Source: Hyphomicrobiaceae bacterium
GTDB lineage: Bacteria; Pseudomonadota; Alphaproteobacteria; Rhizobiales; Hyphomicrobiaceae
DNA length: 64,000 nt
Direction of reading: 5' to 3'
Assembly (NCBI GenBank): GCA_020442165.1
Contig: JAGRKV010000045.1
Coordinates: 168,818-232,817 of the forward strand
The first letter of the stretch is position 1, and each line of letters opens with the position of its first letter. Of this stretch, positions 8,912 to 18,563 are shown piece by piece. The notes beneath the pieces are model-generated. The model did not search any database and had not been told where the DNA came from. It was given only the letters and a program-made list of their open reading frames with translations. A program made the translations under genes and the position numbers.

Positions 8912-9838
8912 ATGCGGAGAGCACTGGTTACCGGAGAAAGCGGCTTCATTGGCACACACCTTGTTGATGCCCTGCGTGGCGAGAATACAAAAGTCGTCAC
9001 GCTTGGCCGCCGCAAGAGTGCTGATGGCAATCACGTCTACTTGGAACCTGGTGAGTGGAACGGTGATCGTCTGGCGAAAATTCTTGAGTTCGCCAGACCG
9101 GATGCCATCTTTCATCTCGCAGGCGCCGCGCGGGGCACTGCTGAGGAACTCCTCGCGATCAATGCCGGGTTGACGCGCGCGTTACTCCTTGGGATCGAGC
9201 GGGCCGGCCTATCCCCCGTCGTGATAAGCGCGGGTAGTGCAGCCGAATATGGCGCTGCAATCAAGGACGGCGAGCCCGTCACCGAGGACGCCTCTTGCGA
9301 GCCTCTAGCTGCCTACGGTATCAGCAAGCTCGCGCAGACAATGGAAGTACTGGATTTTGGCGCCCGCAGGAGCGTGCCCGTGCTCGCGGCTCGGATCTTC
9401 AATGCCATAGGTCCGGGAATGCCGCGGCACCTGGCGCTTGGTGATTTCGCCTACCAGATCGCGGCAGCGCCCCGGCAGGGCCGCTTCCGCCTATCGGTAG
9501 GGAACCTTGAGACGCGGCGGGATATGATCGACGTTTCCCACGTTGCCCTTGTTCTTTCCAGGCTGGCGCGGCAGCCTGATGCCCGCGGCATCGTTAATGT
9601 GTGCAGCGGCGTCGCCCCAAGATTGCGCTCCCTCGTCGACACCCTCATTTCAGCGTCAGGCCGGGATGTTGTTATCGACGTCGATCCCTCGCGCTTGCGA
9701 CCGAATGAACTGGCAATTATCGTCGGCAGTACAGATAGGCTTTCGAAGCTGAATTGTTCGCCGCCGCCGACTGATTTTCCAGCGCTCGTGGAGAGCATCT
9801 GGCGCTTTGTGGAGCGCCCTGTGCCGGTTGTGTCATGA
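8912..9838 (+). CDS. NAD(P)-dependent nucleotide-sugar epimerase/reductase (extended SDR)
   Basis: A 308-residue extended short-chain dehydrogenase. The N-terminal nucleotide-binding motif is TGESGFIGTHL, and the catalytic Tyr-Lys pair lies in YGISK near residue 137. A Ser-rich SAGSAAEYG strand precedes it. Overall it resembles GDP-4-keto-6-deoxy-mannose reductases (Rmd), so it may reduce the 4-keto sugar made by the LegB-like enzyme at 15148. It overlaps the PelD-like gene by 4 bases (ATGA), which ties the sugar-nucleotide genes directly to the Pel-type core. Exact substrate is unknown. Confidence 0.8.
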   Translation: MRRALVTGESGFIGTHLVDALRGENTKVVTLGRRKSADGNHVYLEPGEWNGDRLAKILEFARPDAIFHLAGAARGTAEELLAINAGLTRALLLGIERAGLSPVVISAGSAAEYGAAIKDGEPVTEDASCEPLAAYGISKLAQTMEVLDFGARRSVPVLAARIFNAIGPGMPRHLALGDFAYQIAAAPRQGRFRLSVGNLETRRDMIDVSHVALVLSRLARQPDARGIVNVCSGVAPRLRSLVDTLISASGRDVVIDVDPSRLRPNELAIIVGSTDRLSKLNCSPPPTDFPALVESIWRFVERPVPVVS

Positions 9839-10947
9839 CCGATTTGAGAGTGGCCAAGACAGAGGATGTCCAGGTGCTGGTCAAAGGCGCTCAACGGGCT
9901 GGTGCGAGGGATGCCGCGCCAAGTCTGGATGAACCGGATCTGCTCAGCATGCTTTCGTTGAGCGACTGGCGCCGGTTCGTGCCTGAAACGCTTGTCTTGC
10001 TGGCATTGATCGCCGGTGTCGAATTCTGGCTGGGCCGCCGGCTTGGCGGGACCGGCGGCGTGCCCCACGCCTACTGGCTGCCTGTCCTGCTCGCATCCGC
10101 GCAATACGGGGTCGTCGCCGGCATGCTCGCATCCGTGGCCACGATCGGCTGCTACATCGCGTTCGGACTGCCGCCGCAGTCGGCTGCACAAAGCTTCTAC
10201 GATTATGCCAGCGTCGTCGCCGCGCAGCCTGCGGCCTGGCTTGCCGCAGCGCTCGTGCTTGGCGGATTGCGCAGCCTACATATCCACCAGCACTCCGAGG
10301 TCCAGGCCAAGCTCAGTGCCGCGCAAAGAACGGCGGTTGATTTGGCCGATGGCCTGGAGCGTGCCACCGACGAGATCGAGCAGCTGGAGCGTAGCATCGC
10401 CTATGAAAATGGCGGCGTGGCATCCCTCATCCGCTCGTTCTCGAAACTCGATCTTTCCGATCGGGCGAGTGCGATTTCGACGTTCAGCGACGTCGTCCGC
10501 TTCGGTGTTGGCGCCCAGACATTCATGATCCTGCTGAAGCATGGCGACCGCTACGAAGCAGTCGCCGCCATCGAAGATGATGTCGCGGTGCCTGCTGCCG
10601 CGCTGACGTCGCTTGATGCCGCTACGTTAGAAATCGCGCTCAACCGTCCGGGTGGCGTCGATACCAAAGCGCTCGGAATCGGGCAATGCGATCACTGTCT
10701 GGTGGGCCGTGTAGCGGGGCAGAAACCCGACACGATGATTGGCGTTATTATCTGCCTGCGTCTCGATACGACCGTTGACGAGGAACGCGCGCAAAAGCGC
10801 CTGACGAGTCTCGGGCTTGCCTTGCACAATATTCTTCTCGCCGTCGATGACAGAGCAGAGCCCGATCTGCCTAAGGGTGATAATGACGGTCTGCCCGCGA
10901 ATGCCGATCAGGTTGTTCTTGCCAAAGCCGCGGGAGCTGGCTCGTGA
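9835..10947 (+). CDS. PelD-like membrane protein lacking the GGDEF domain
   Basis: A 370-residue inner-membrane protein. About four hydrophobic segments lie at residues 45-145, then a short coiled coil (about 155-185) and a GAF-like domain (about 188-345). P. aeruginosa PelD is about 455 residues and continues into a degenerate GGDEF domain that binds c-di-GMP through an RxxD motif. Here the protein ends soon after the GAF fold and no GGDEF-like sequence follows. Identity rests on topology and position before PelE-, PelF- and PelG-like genes. It probably organises the synthase complex at the membrane. The start overlaps the preceding stop and its own stop overlaps the next start. Confidence 0.75.
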   Translation: MTDLRVAKTEDVQVLVKGAQRAGARDAAPSLDEPDLLSMLSLSDWRRFVPETLVLLALIAGVEFWLGRRLGGTGGVPHAYWLPVLLASAQYGVVAGMLASVATIGCYIAFGLPPQSAAQSFYDYASVVAAQPAAWLAAALVLGGLRSLHIHQHSEVQAKLSAAQRTAVDLADGLERATDEIEQLERSIAYENGGVASLIRSFSKLDLSDRASAISTFSDVVRFGVGAQTFMILLKHGDRYEAVAAIEDDVAVPAAALTSLDAATLEIALNRPGGVDTKALGIGQCDHCLVGRVAGQKPDTMIGVIICLRLDTTVDEERAQKRLTSLGLALHNILLAVDDRAEPDLPKGDNDGLPANADQVVLAKAAGAGS

Positions 10948-11930
10948 CATCGCTTGTCGCCTTACCTCGCAAGGTGGCCACCCGTCCTGGAGTGAACCCG
11001 GCGGCTCATAATATATCCGGCGGAGAAAGTGTTCGTGCCGCGCCTGCGGTTCTTGGCGTCATGACACTCATCCTGTTTGCCTTCGAGACACTCCTCACAT
11101 CAGGCTTTCTGGCTGGCAAGCTTGGCACAACGGCCTTTCTCGTGGCGCATGTTTGCTGCTGCCTGATCTTTGCCGCCATAGGAATTGTCAGCGAATGGCG
11201 GTCGGGCGCTGATGGGGTTTTTACGACCCGCACGTTCCAAATCGTCTTGTGGACATTGATGGCGGGTCCATTCGGCGTCGCCGTTTCGGCCGTCTTTCTG
11301 CTGCCGGCCGCACCGGCTCGTATCGGGGCGGACGCCGCCAGTGACGAAGACGAGGCCGTGTTGCCAGAACCAACCGATATGCGCCTTGAGCGCATTCGCA
11401 CCCAATTCCTCGACGATCGCGTCCGGGTGAGCAGAATAGATCAGGCCAATGGCGTGCGCCCCCTGATCGATGTGATTTCCGAAGGCAGCCGCAACGAGAA
11501 GCTTGAGGCTCTCGCCGTCGTCGCGCGGGGCTATCACCCTTCCCTGGCAGTCGCCATCAAGTGCGCAATGATGGACGGAGACGCTTCGGTTCGCGTTCTT
11601 GCAGCCACGGTCATGGCCAAGTTGCATGGCCGCTTCACGCAGCGGATCGGCGCGCTGCAGGATGTTCGCGGCGAAAGCACCAGTGTCACCCAGCTTTGCG
11701 ATCTGGCAGAGGCCCGCCTCGATTATGCTGAATCCGGTCTCATGGAAGCCCCGCGCTCGCGCAGCGAAGCGCGGCAGGCGGAAGCGGTTCTGGCGCAGGC
11801 TGAGCTGGCCGATACTGGCGAGGAAAACGTCCTGCGGATTGCCAGGCTGCGCCGACGTGTGAGCAAGCGAATGGCTGGCGGGTTGCCGGTGGCCTCGCCG
11901 GAGCCCGTTACCGGGAGCGGCGAGCCATGA
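10944..11930 (+). CDS. PelE-like membrane protein with helical repeats
   Basis: A 328-residue protein, the same size as PelE. It starts with GTG overlapping the previous stop (GTGA). Two or three hydrophobic segments occupy residues 30-125 and the rest is helical with HEAT/TPR-like periodicity (for example RNEKLEALAVVARGYHPSLAVAIK read as two adjacent helices). PelE is an inner-membrane scaffold of the Pel synthase, so this is probably its counterpart. Assignment depends on gene order because PelE sequences are weakly conserved. Confidence 0.7.
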   Translation: MTSLVALPRKVATRPGVNPAAHNISGGESVRAAPAVLGVMTLILFAFETLLTSGFLAGKLGTTAFLVAHVCCCLIFAAIGIVSEWRSGADGVFTTRTFQIVLWTLMAGPFGVAVSAVFLLPAAPARIGADAASDEDEAVLPEPTDMRLERIRTQFLDDRVRVSRIDQANGVRPLIDVISEGSRNEKLEALAVVARGYHPSLAVAIKCAMMDGDASVRVLAATVMAKLHGRFTQRIGALQDVRGESTSVTQLCDLAEARLDYAESGLMEAPRSRSEARQAEAVLAQAELADTGEENVLRIARLRRRVSKRMAGGLPVASPEPVTGSGEP

Positions 11931-13414
11931 GCGAAGCGGATGTCTGCATCATCGGCGAGGCCGGTTACCCCTACACGCTGGGCGGCGTGTCGTCGTGGAC
12001 CGACGCATTCATTCGCGCCGCGCCCGACCGTACCTTTCATGTCGTTTCGATGACGATCTCCAGTCAGCCCCTCAAACCGAAGTTCGAGTTGCCACCCAAT
12101 GTCACAGGCGTTAGCGACATCCTACTTGATGTGTGCACTGCCGGTACGCAGCCGAAACGCCGCGATGCTGAAGCGGTGGAACACATGGTTTCGCTCATCG
12201 AGGATGCGCTGACCCAGGCTTCGGAAGAAAAGTTCAGGGAGTTCCTTGGCCTCCTGCAAAGCACCAACTTCGTTGGTTCTGCGCTGCTCGATTCCAAACC
12301 GGCGTGGCGCGCCATGGAGGCCGTCTACCAGCGGGCCTTGCCAACCGGACCGCTGGTTGAGTTCTTCTGGTCATGGCGTTTTCTGGCCCGCAGCCTCCTG
12401 GCGGTTGCAAGCGCGCCGATACCGCCAGCCAAGGTCTATCATGCGGTCGCAACGGGTTATGCCGGGCTGTTTGGTGCGTGTGCCAAGGTCATCACTGGAC
12501 GCCCGTTCGCGCTCACCGAACACGGCATCTACACCAACGAGCGCCGCATTGAGCTTTCGGTCGGCGACTGGCTGTTTGAATCGGGTGCGGGTGGCTATGA
12601 GGTGCGCCATCGTCCGGTCGAATTGCGCAGCATGTGGCAGGCCGCATTTCAAGGCTTTTCACGGCTGGCCTACGACCAGGCCGACGTGATCACGACGCAA
12701 TACACCGCCAATCAAACCTACCAGCTCGCCGATGGCGCCACCGCTGAAAAGTTCCACATCATTCCGAACGGCATCGACGCTGATCGCTTCGCGGCGATCG
12801 AGCACAGCAAGAGCCCCCGCCGCCCGACTGTCATCATGATCGGGCGCATCGTTCCGATCAAGGACACGCGCACCTTCATCATGGCCGTAGCTCATCTGCG
12901 TGAACTTGTTTCGGATGTGTCGGCGATCCTGATCGGGCCTGAAGACGAAGATCCAGCATACGCCGCCGGCTGCAGGCGGCTGGTCGAGCAGCTTGGCATC
13001 GAGGACAACATTTCATTCCTAGGCCGCGTGCCTGATGTCTTCGATTATCTGCGCGCGTCGGATGTTCTCGTGCTGACCAGCATCAGCGAGGCACAACCTA
13101 TCGCCTTGCTTGAGGCTGCGGCGATGGGCTTGCCAACCGTATCGACGGACGTCGGCTCATGCCGGGAACTCATCGAAGGCTTCGATGCCGATCCGGTGGC
13201 AGGCCACGGTGGTATAGTTGTCGAGGTCTGCAACCCGCGTGCTACCGCGGAGGCGTTGGCCCGGATCCTGCTCGACGTCGACCTCAAGACGCAGATGGGC
13301 GATGTGATGCGGCGGCGGGCAGCCAACCGCTATCACAAGGACCGCGTCAGCAGCATCTATGCCGAGCTATATTCGGGACTGACCGACGAAGCCGATGCGG
13401 AGGCCGTGGCATGA
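11927..13414 (+). CDS. pelF: PelF-type glycosyltransferase
   Basis: A 495-residue cytoplasmic GT-B enzyme. The N-terminal sequence GEAGYPYTLGGVSSW is the hallmark of the PelF/DUF3492 family. The GT4 domain follows with NGID near residue 280, then MIGRIVPIKD and the donor-site region SISEAQPIALLEAAAMGLP near residue 385. In Pel systems this enzyme polymerises UDP-GalNAc/GlcNAc. Here the donor might differ, because dehydratase and reductase genes are part of the locus. It overlaps both neighbours by 4 bases. Confidence 0.9.
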   Translation: MSEADVCIIGEAGYPYTLGGVSSWTDAFIRAAPDRTFHVVSMTISSQPLKPKFELPPNVTGVSDILLDVCTAGTQPKRRDAEAVEHMVSLIEDALTQASEEKFREFLGLLQSTNFVGSALLDSKPAWRAMEAVYQRALPTGPLVEFFWSWRFLARSLLAVASAPIPPAKVYHAVATGYAGLFGACAKVITGRPFALTEHGIYTNERRIELSVGDWLFESGAGGYEVRHRPVELRSMWQAAFQGFSRLAYDQADVITTQYTANQTYQLADGATAEKFHIIPNGIDADRFAAIEHSKSPRRPTVIMIGRIVPIKDTRTFIMAVAHLRELVSDVSAILIGPEDEDPAYAAGCRRLVEQLGIEDNISFLGRVPDVFDYLRASDVLVLTSISEAQPIALLEAAAMGLPTVSTDVGSCRELIEGFDADPVAGHGGIVVEVCNPRATAEALARILLDVDLKTQMGDVMRRRAANRYHKDRVSSIYAELYSGLTDEADAEAVA

Positions 13415-14904
13415 GACCCCTTGCCGACGTCAACCGCATGCTGGAGCGCTTGACCCACAAGCGCTCACTTACCCTCATCGGCGGGGCCTACGTCGTTGCC
13501 GCACTACTTGTTGCGGGCCCCTGGATTTTCACAGTGCTGGGCCTCATCGGTCTTGGCGTGACCGCGTGTGCCGACGGCTGCGATGAACTTGCCCTGTTCC
13601 GGACGATCGTCATCTACAGTTCGATGTTCTCGCTCATCGTGACAAGCCCCATCGCCTTCCTGTTCGCGCGACACATTTCCGACCAGCTGTTCCAGGGCAA
13701 AAGGGACGGCATTGTTTTCGCACTTGCCTGCGCGTTCACCATCTTCGCCTTTACGATCGCCCTTGCCGTGGTGCCGTTCTACGGCTGGGGAGCTACGCTC
13801 ACGAGCGCCCAGAAACTCGCGGCAATCCACAACGTCATGCTGATCGGCTGTTCCTGGCTGCTCATCCCATTCCTCGGCGTGACGCGCGCCTACCGCACCG
13901 TCCTTGCGGCATTCGCTCTGGGCGCCATCGCCATGACGTTGCTTGGCTGGGCGATCCCAGAACCGAGCGCGCTCTGGCTGCTGGTTTCGTTCAATGCGGG
14001 CTTCGCGGTCGTCAATGCAATCCTTCTCATTTCGATCATTCGCACGTTCGGCAGGACGAACAACGTCGATGCATCGCTGTTCCAGCTGCTGAAACACAAA
14101 TGGGAGCTGCCGGCCGCCGGGGCCTGCTATGCATTGGGCCTGTGGGTGGACAAGGTCATCATGTGGGTGATGGCTCCATCCGGCACAATGGAAATGGCCG
14201 GCGTGCTGCGAACGATGCCAAGCTATGACACCGCGATGTTCTGGGCACATCTGTCGGCCATACCGATTATCGCGGTGTTCTTCGTTCATATCGAGACGCA
14301 GTACAAAACGCTATCGGAAGCGTTCTATGGCGGATTCCGGCGGCGCGCGAGCCTGCGGGAACTGGCTCAGGCCATGGGCCGGATACGCATCTTCGTGATC
14401 TCCAACCTGGTCGGCATGTTCGCGGCACTCATCATCGTGGCGGCAACGATGATCGCCCTGTCATTCGTTTTCATGCACGAACTTGGCCTGAGGCCGTCCT
14501 ACATGACCATTCTGAGGACCGCCCTGTGTGCCATTGTGTTCCACACCAGTGCGATGTTCTGTTTCATTTTCCTACTCTATTTCGATCTGAGAAAGTCCGC
14601 CCTCCTGATTGTCGCTACCTATTTCGCGCTCAATGGCATTCTGACGTATTCCCTGCTGCCCATGGGCGCGGAATACTATGGCTACGGCACGATGATTGCA
14701 GCCGCGCTTTCGTTCCTGCTTGGATTTGGATTGCTTCTCAAGGAATTGCCCTGGCTGCATTACCACGCTGTCATTACCAACAACACTTCGATCCAGCAGG
14801 CGACCGGCAAGAAGTGGACGCTGGCTGAGAGTTTCATCGGGAAAAATCTGGTGTGGCTGCATCCCAAAGAGCCAATGGCAGGTAAGCGTAAATTTTCAGG
14901 CTGA
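13411..14904 (+). CDS. pelG: PelG-type membrane transporter
   Basis: A 497-residue polytopic membrane protein with about twelve hydrophobic segments, resembling PelG, the MOP-flippase-like inner-membrane component of Pel synthesis. The ATG at 13411 overlaps the pelF stop and gives the expected N-terminus; longer frames lie inside pelF. Typical features are the early Gly-rich helix pair (LIGGAYVVAALLVAGPWI) and charged loops between the helices. It should pass the chain made by PelF across the inner membrane. This is the end of the tightly overlapping core; 240 bases of non-coding sequence follow. Confidence 0.88.
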   Translation: MRPLADVNRMLERLTHKRSLTLIGGAYVVAALLVAGPWIFTVLGLIGLGVTACADGCDELALFRTIVIYSSMFSLIVTSPIAFLFARHISDQLFQGKRDGIVFALACAFTIFAFTIALAVVPFYGWGATLTSAQKLAAIHNVMLIGCSWLLIPFLGVTRAYRTVLAAFALGAIAMTLLGWAIPEPSALWLLVSFNAGFAVVNAILLISIIRTFGRTNNVDASLFQLLKHKWELPAAGACYALGLWVDKVIMWVMAPSGTMEMAGVLRTMPSYDTAMFWAHLSAIPIIAVFFVHIETQYKTLSEAFYGGFRRRASLRELAQAMGRIRIFVISNLVGMFAALIIVAATMIALSFVFMHELGLRPSYMTILRTALCAIVFHTSAMFCFIFLLYFDLRKSALLIVATYFALNGILTYSLLPMGAEYYGYGTMIAAALSFLLGFGLLLKELPWLHYHAVITNNTSIQQATGKKWTLAESFIGKNLVWLHPKEPMAGKRKFSG

Positions 14905-15147
14905 GCGACAGGAATTTGCCAGTCCTGCCTGAGGGGAGGACGACAACCAAGATGGAAGAGGCCTCCATTTCACTATAAGACGTACTCGATCTGGCCAATT
15001 GCTGTTGCAAAACGGTATCTGGAGCGGGCATTGCATGAATTGCGCGGATGGAAGTCGCTTCCGATGGATTTTCAAAGGGCGCATCGGCCTCCTTCCACTG
15101 CGCAGCGGATGAGCAAACACTGGCGAACGCGGGGATAGGTTCTAGCG

Positions 15148-16134
15148 ATGTGGCAAAACAAGAAGGTGATCGTAACAGGCGCGGGCGGCTTCATTGGAAG
15201 CCACCTCGTCGAAGCGCTCGTCAAAAGCGGTGCGGATGTATCGGCTGTCGTCCGCTACAATTCGAATTCGCTGATCGGGAACCTTGCGCTGATGGATGCG
15301 GAGGCCCGCAAGAGCGTGCGCATCCTGAGTGGCAACATCGAAGACAGCGACTTCATGTACCAATCAATACGCGGCCAGGAGATCGTGCTGCACCTTGGCG
15401 CGTTGATCGCCATCCCGTATTCATATGAAGCACCGCGCAGCTATGTCCGCGCAAACATCGAAGGCACGCTCAACGTCCTTGAAGCGGCGCGCCGTTTTGA
15501 TGTGACACGAGTGGTCCACACCTCAACGTCGGAAGTCTACGGCACCGCGATTACCGTGCCGATCGGTGAAGATCACCCGCTGCAAGGACAATCGCCATAC
15601 TCGGCAAGCAAGATTGCCGCCGACAAGCTGGCAGAAAGCTATTTCCGGTCATTTGCGACCCCGGTGATGACGCTGCGGCCATTCAACACTTTTGGACCGC
15701 GCCAATCGGCCCGCGCATTCATTCCCACGATTATCTCGCAAGCTCTTGCGCAAAAGGAAGTTCGCCTTGGTTCGCTGGACCCGGAACGCGATATGACATT
15801 TGTCACAGATACGGTTGCCGGTTTCATGGCGGCGGCACTGGCGCCCAATGTCGAAGGAATGACGATCAACCTTGGCACAGGCGCCACACATTCGGTGGGC
15901 TGGTTTGCCAAACGCATTCTCGCACTAATGGAACTCGATATGCCGATTGTGCAGGAAGAACAACGCATGCGACCGAAATTGAGCGAGGTCATGAAACTGG
16001 TATCAGACAATTCGCTGGCGCAAAAAGCACTCGGATGGACGCCCAAAGTCAGCCTTGATGACGGATTGCTGGCGGCAATTGACTTTGTCAAGTCCAATAA
16101 AAATCTCTATACTACCGACAAATATGTCCGCTAG
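15148..16134 (+). CDS. LegB-like NAD-dependent 4,6-dehydratase
   Basis: A 328-residue extended SDR enzyme. It has TGAGGFIGSHL at the N-terminus, HLGALIAIPYSYEAP near residue 90, TSTSEVYGT and YSASK with the catalytic Tyr/Lys, and RPFNTFGPRQSARA. These stretches are characteristic of the LegB group, which converts NDP-GlcNAc to a 4-keto-6-deoxy sugar. Together with the nucleotidyltransferase and reductase upstream it could supply a 6-deoxy-amino-sugar precursor. It is separated from pelG by 243 bases without a gene but lies on the same strand. Confidence 0.8.
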   Translation: MWQNKKVIVTGAGGFIGSHLVEALVKSGADVSAVVRYNSNSLIGNLALMDAEARKSVRILSGNIEDSDFMYQSIRGQEIVLHLGALIAIPYSYEAPRSYVRANIEGTLNVLEAARRFDVTRVVHTSTSEVYGTAITVPIGEDHPLQGQSPYSASKIAADKLAESYFRSFATPVMTLRPFNTFGPRQSARAFIPTIISQALAQKEVRLGSLDPERDMTFVTDTVAGFMAAALAPNVEGMTINLGTGATHSVGWFAKRILALMELDMPIVQEEQRMRPKLSEVMKLVSDNSLAQKALGWTPKVSLDDGLLAAIDFVKSNKNLYTTDKYVR

Positions 16135-16214
16135 TGGCGAGAAATTGACGGGCTGATCTGGGGCAGGGCAATTCGATCGAAGCTTAAAGGCTGACGATCG
16201 CGGGCAGCGTCAAA

Positions 16215-17591
16215 ATGGGTACCTCAGGCCGATTTGCGATTTTGGTGTTGGGATTGCTGCTCCTGGCAACGGCGGTCATGTCTCCTCGTACCTATGAGTG
16301 GGTCGCGCAATTGACCGACAATGCGCGATATCGCGAGGCGATCGCGATACTCGAGAAGCAGCTTGCTGTTCGGCCAGACGAGCCCGGCCTTCTCGCTGCC
16401 GTTTCCCGCGCGCATGCGGGTGCAGAGAACTATGCAAAGGCCGCCGCTTACTTGAGTCGCTATCTGGCGCTGCGCCCCAACGATGGTGGCGCCTATGGTC
16501 AATTGGCCGACTATCTGGAGAAGACCGGTGATCTTCAGGGTCAAACGGAAGCGTTAGAGAAAGCCATCGAGCTTGCGCCTAACACGCGCCGGGTCATCCA
16601 GCTGGCATTCTGCTATCGCAATGCCAATCGCGAGGACGATGAACGCGCCACATTCGAGCGCATTGCTTCGGATCTGCCTCTCGATGGCGGCATTGTCTTG
16701 CGCTTCGCCCAACTCCAGGTCGCAGCAGGCAAGCGGCAGGAAGCCATCGACTTCCTCACCAGGAAGGCGGCAGGATCGCAGGGCGACCTCACGAACGGCG
16801 CGGAGCGGTTGTTCCTAGCACAGCTTCTGGCGGATGCCGGCCGTGTCGACATTCTGGCGCCACTAGCTGAACGCTGGATTGCGCGCTGGAAGCAGCCCTA
16901 TCTCGCATTTCAGCTGCTGACGATCGTCGCGCTGGCGGATGGCGGCGAGAACTCGAACCGCATTGCCGATGCGGCGATGGCTGCACATCCCGAGATCCGG
17001 CTCTACGCTGCCAAGCAACTTTATGACAAGGGTGCGCTCCCGGTCGCAAAGCATCTGCTGATGAGCTGGGCGAACAGCAACAAGGAGCCTTCGCTTGTCG
17101 ACATGGCGGCACTGCTATCGGTGAGCCGCGACGTTGGCGTACCAGATGCGATCTGGCATGCTTTTTCCGATGCCATGGCCAAACAACATTCCGAACAAGT
17201 GATGGTTCACTACAGCGAAGCATTGGCTGCGGAGTTCGGCCCGGACGTGCTGGATCCCTTCTGGCGCACACTTCCTGAAAAGGCGCTCCTGAAATCATCA
17301 ATCCTTCCGGCACAGCGGGCGTTCAGGAACCGGAACTTTGCGTTGGCCAAGGCATTGCTGCTGGAGATCGACCTGACACAGCTGAACAGCACCGACCAGA
17401 AGTTGTGGTTGCAGATGCTGGAACAATCGATACCCGTTCATGAGCGCTTCTTCGTTTTGCAAGCGCTACGCAAACAGAACAGACTGCCTCGCGACCTGCT
17501 CATCGAATATGCGAAATTTGCTGGTCAATTGGGGCAAGAGGGAGAATACCGGGCAAGCTTGGCAGAGCTCATACCCAATGACCAGAACTAG
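16215..17591 (+). CDS. PelB-like TPR protein without outer-membrane barrel
   Basis: A 458-residue protein with an N-terminal hydrophobic segment (residues 5-22) followed by tetratricopeptide-like helical repeats to the end. The first repeats are clear (YREAIAILEKQLAVRPDEP, then AAAYLSRYLALRPND). This matches the periplasmic TPR part of PelB, which guides polymer and binds PelA, but no beta-barrel region follows. The exporter role may have moved to the ExoF/Wza-type protein at 6581. Naming it pelB would overstate the evidence. Confidence 0.7.
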   Translation: MGTSGRFAILVLGLLLLATAVMSPRTYEWVAQLTDNARYREAIAILEKQLAVRPDEPGLLAAVSRAHAGAENYAKAAAYLSRYLALRPNDGGAYGQLADYLEKTGDLQGQTEALEKAIELAPNTRRVIQLAFCYRNANREDDERATFERIASDLPLDGGIVLRFAQLQVAAGKRQEAIDFLTRKAAGSQGDLTNGAERLFLAQLLADAGRVDILAPLAERWIARWKQPYLAFQLLTIVALADGGENSNRIADAAMAAHPEIRLYAAKQLYDKGALPVAKHLLMSWANSNKEPSLVDMAALLSVSRDVGVPDAIWHAFSDAMAKQHSEQVMVHYSEALAAEFGPDVLDPFWRTLPEKALLKSSILPAQRAFRNRNFALAKALLLEIDLTQLNSTDQKLWLQMLEQSIPVHERFFVLQALRKQNRLPRDLLIEYAKFAGQLGQEGEYRASLAELIPNDQN

Positions 17592-17654
17592 ACCGTTCTG
17601 CTGGTTGGCGCCCGGTTCAGGCATGGCACGTGAGTGCAGCAGTCGCGTGAGAAA

Positions 17655-18563
17655 ATGACCAATAACGAACGTGGCTCATCAACGATGGGCCTGATAGGGC
17701 GCAGGCCGCTTCTTACCTCCATTTTTGCCGGCATTCTTGCTCTCGCAATCAGTGGCACTGGGCGTTTGCTGTGGAAGGCCTATGGCGGCCGGTCGATAAA
17801 ATGGGCGGCCTTCTATGGCGTCGAAGCCAATGAGGATTTGCTCGGCTCGTATGAGCTCGTCATTCTCGATCCCGAGTACAGAGGTTCGATAAAGGCCATT
17901 TCGGAGCGCGGTGCACGTATTTGCGCATATTTGAGTCTTGCCGAAATTCGGACTGCGAATCCGTATTTCGCCAGCCTGGATAAAGCTGCCGTCATTGGTG
18001 AAAATCCGGATTGGCCGGGAACGCTCCGCGTGGATGTCAGGCATCCTGCGTGGAAAAAGTTATTGCTCGATGAGCAAATCCCACACGCTATTGCACGAGG
18101 ATTCAGCGGAGTGATGTTTGATACGGTGGATACGCCGCCTTATCTGGAACAGATCAATCCGAAGGCGCACAAGGGGATGCGGGATGCCGCGATTGATCTC
18201 ATCGCGGCGGTTCGGAACCGGTATCCCGGTCTCGAACTTATCGGCAACCGCGGCTACATGATGCTGCCGGACATCGTGGGCATTTTGGATGCCGTCATCG
18301 CGGAGAGTCTGATTAGCATGCCCCGCAAGGATGGCAGCGGCTATACGTGGGTGCCGGAGAAGGAAGTCGAAGCCCAACTCGCCTTCATCAGAAAGGCAAA
18401 ACGTATCAAACCGGACCTTCCTATTCTGAGCCTTGACTACTGGAACCCAGACGACATCGCAACGATCGCTCAGATCTATCGCCGCGAGCGGGCAATGGGA
18501 CATCATCCCTATGTTTCCACCCATAGCCTCGACCGCATTGTCGCCGAGCCACCGCAAGCGTGA
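17655..18563 (+). CDS. GH114-family glycoside hydrolase, PelA hydrolase-like
   Basis: A 302-residue protein with an N-terminal signal anchor (residues about 18-36) and one GH114/endo-alpha-1,4-polygalactosaminidase domain. Candidate catalytic residues are the acidic pair in MFDTVD (D156/D159) and Glu217 in VIAESL, at positions corresponding to the PelA hydrolase. In P. aeruginosa this domain is the N-terminal part of PelA, whereas here it is a separate gene ahead of the deacetylase. It may trim polymer in the periplasm. The ATG at 17655 was chosen over a GTG at 17634 and an ATG at 17685; the ribosome binding site is weak for all. Confidence 0.85.
   Translation: MTNNERGSSTMGLIGRRPLLTSIFAGILALAISGTGRLLWKAYGGRSIKWAAFYGVEANEDLLGSYELVILDPEYRGSIKAISERGARICAYLSLAEIRTANPYFASLDKAAVIGENPDWPGTLRVDVRHPAWKKLLLDEQIPHAIARGFSGVMFDTVDTPPYLEQINPKAHKGMRDAAIDLIAAVRNRYPGLELIGNRGYMMLPDIVGILDAVIAESLISMPRKDGSGYTWVPEKEVEAQLAFIRKAKRIKPDLPILSLDYWNPDDIATIAQIYRRERAMGHHPYVSTHSLDRIVAEPPQA

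Noticed and set aside
15048..15428. Plus-strand frame starting before the LegB-like gene
   Set aside because: Overlaps the clear SDR gene in another frame and has no domain; the 14905-15147 gap is left as non-coding.
17605..17620. The 16-base string TTGGCGCCCGGTTCAG, also present at 50210-50225, considered as a repeat or attachment site
   Set aside because: Flanks share nothing further and the sites lie in unrelated contexts, so a chance match or short codon overlap is the simplest reading.
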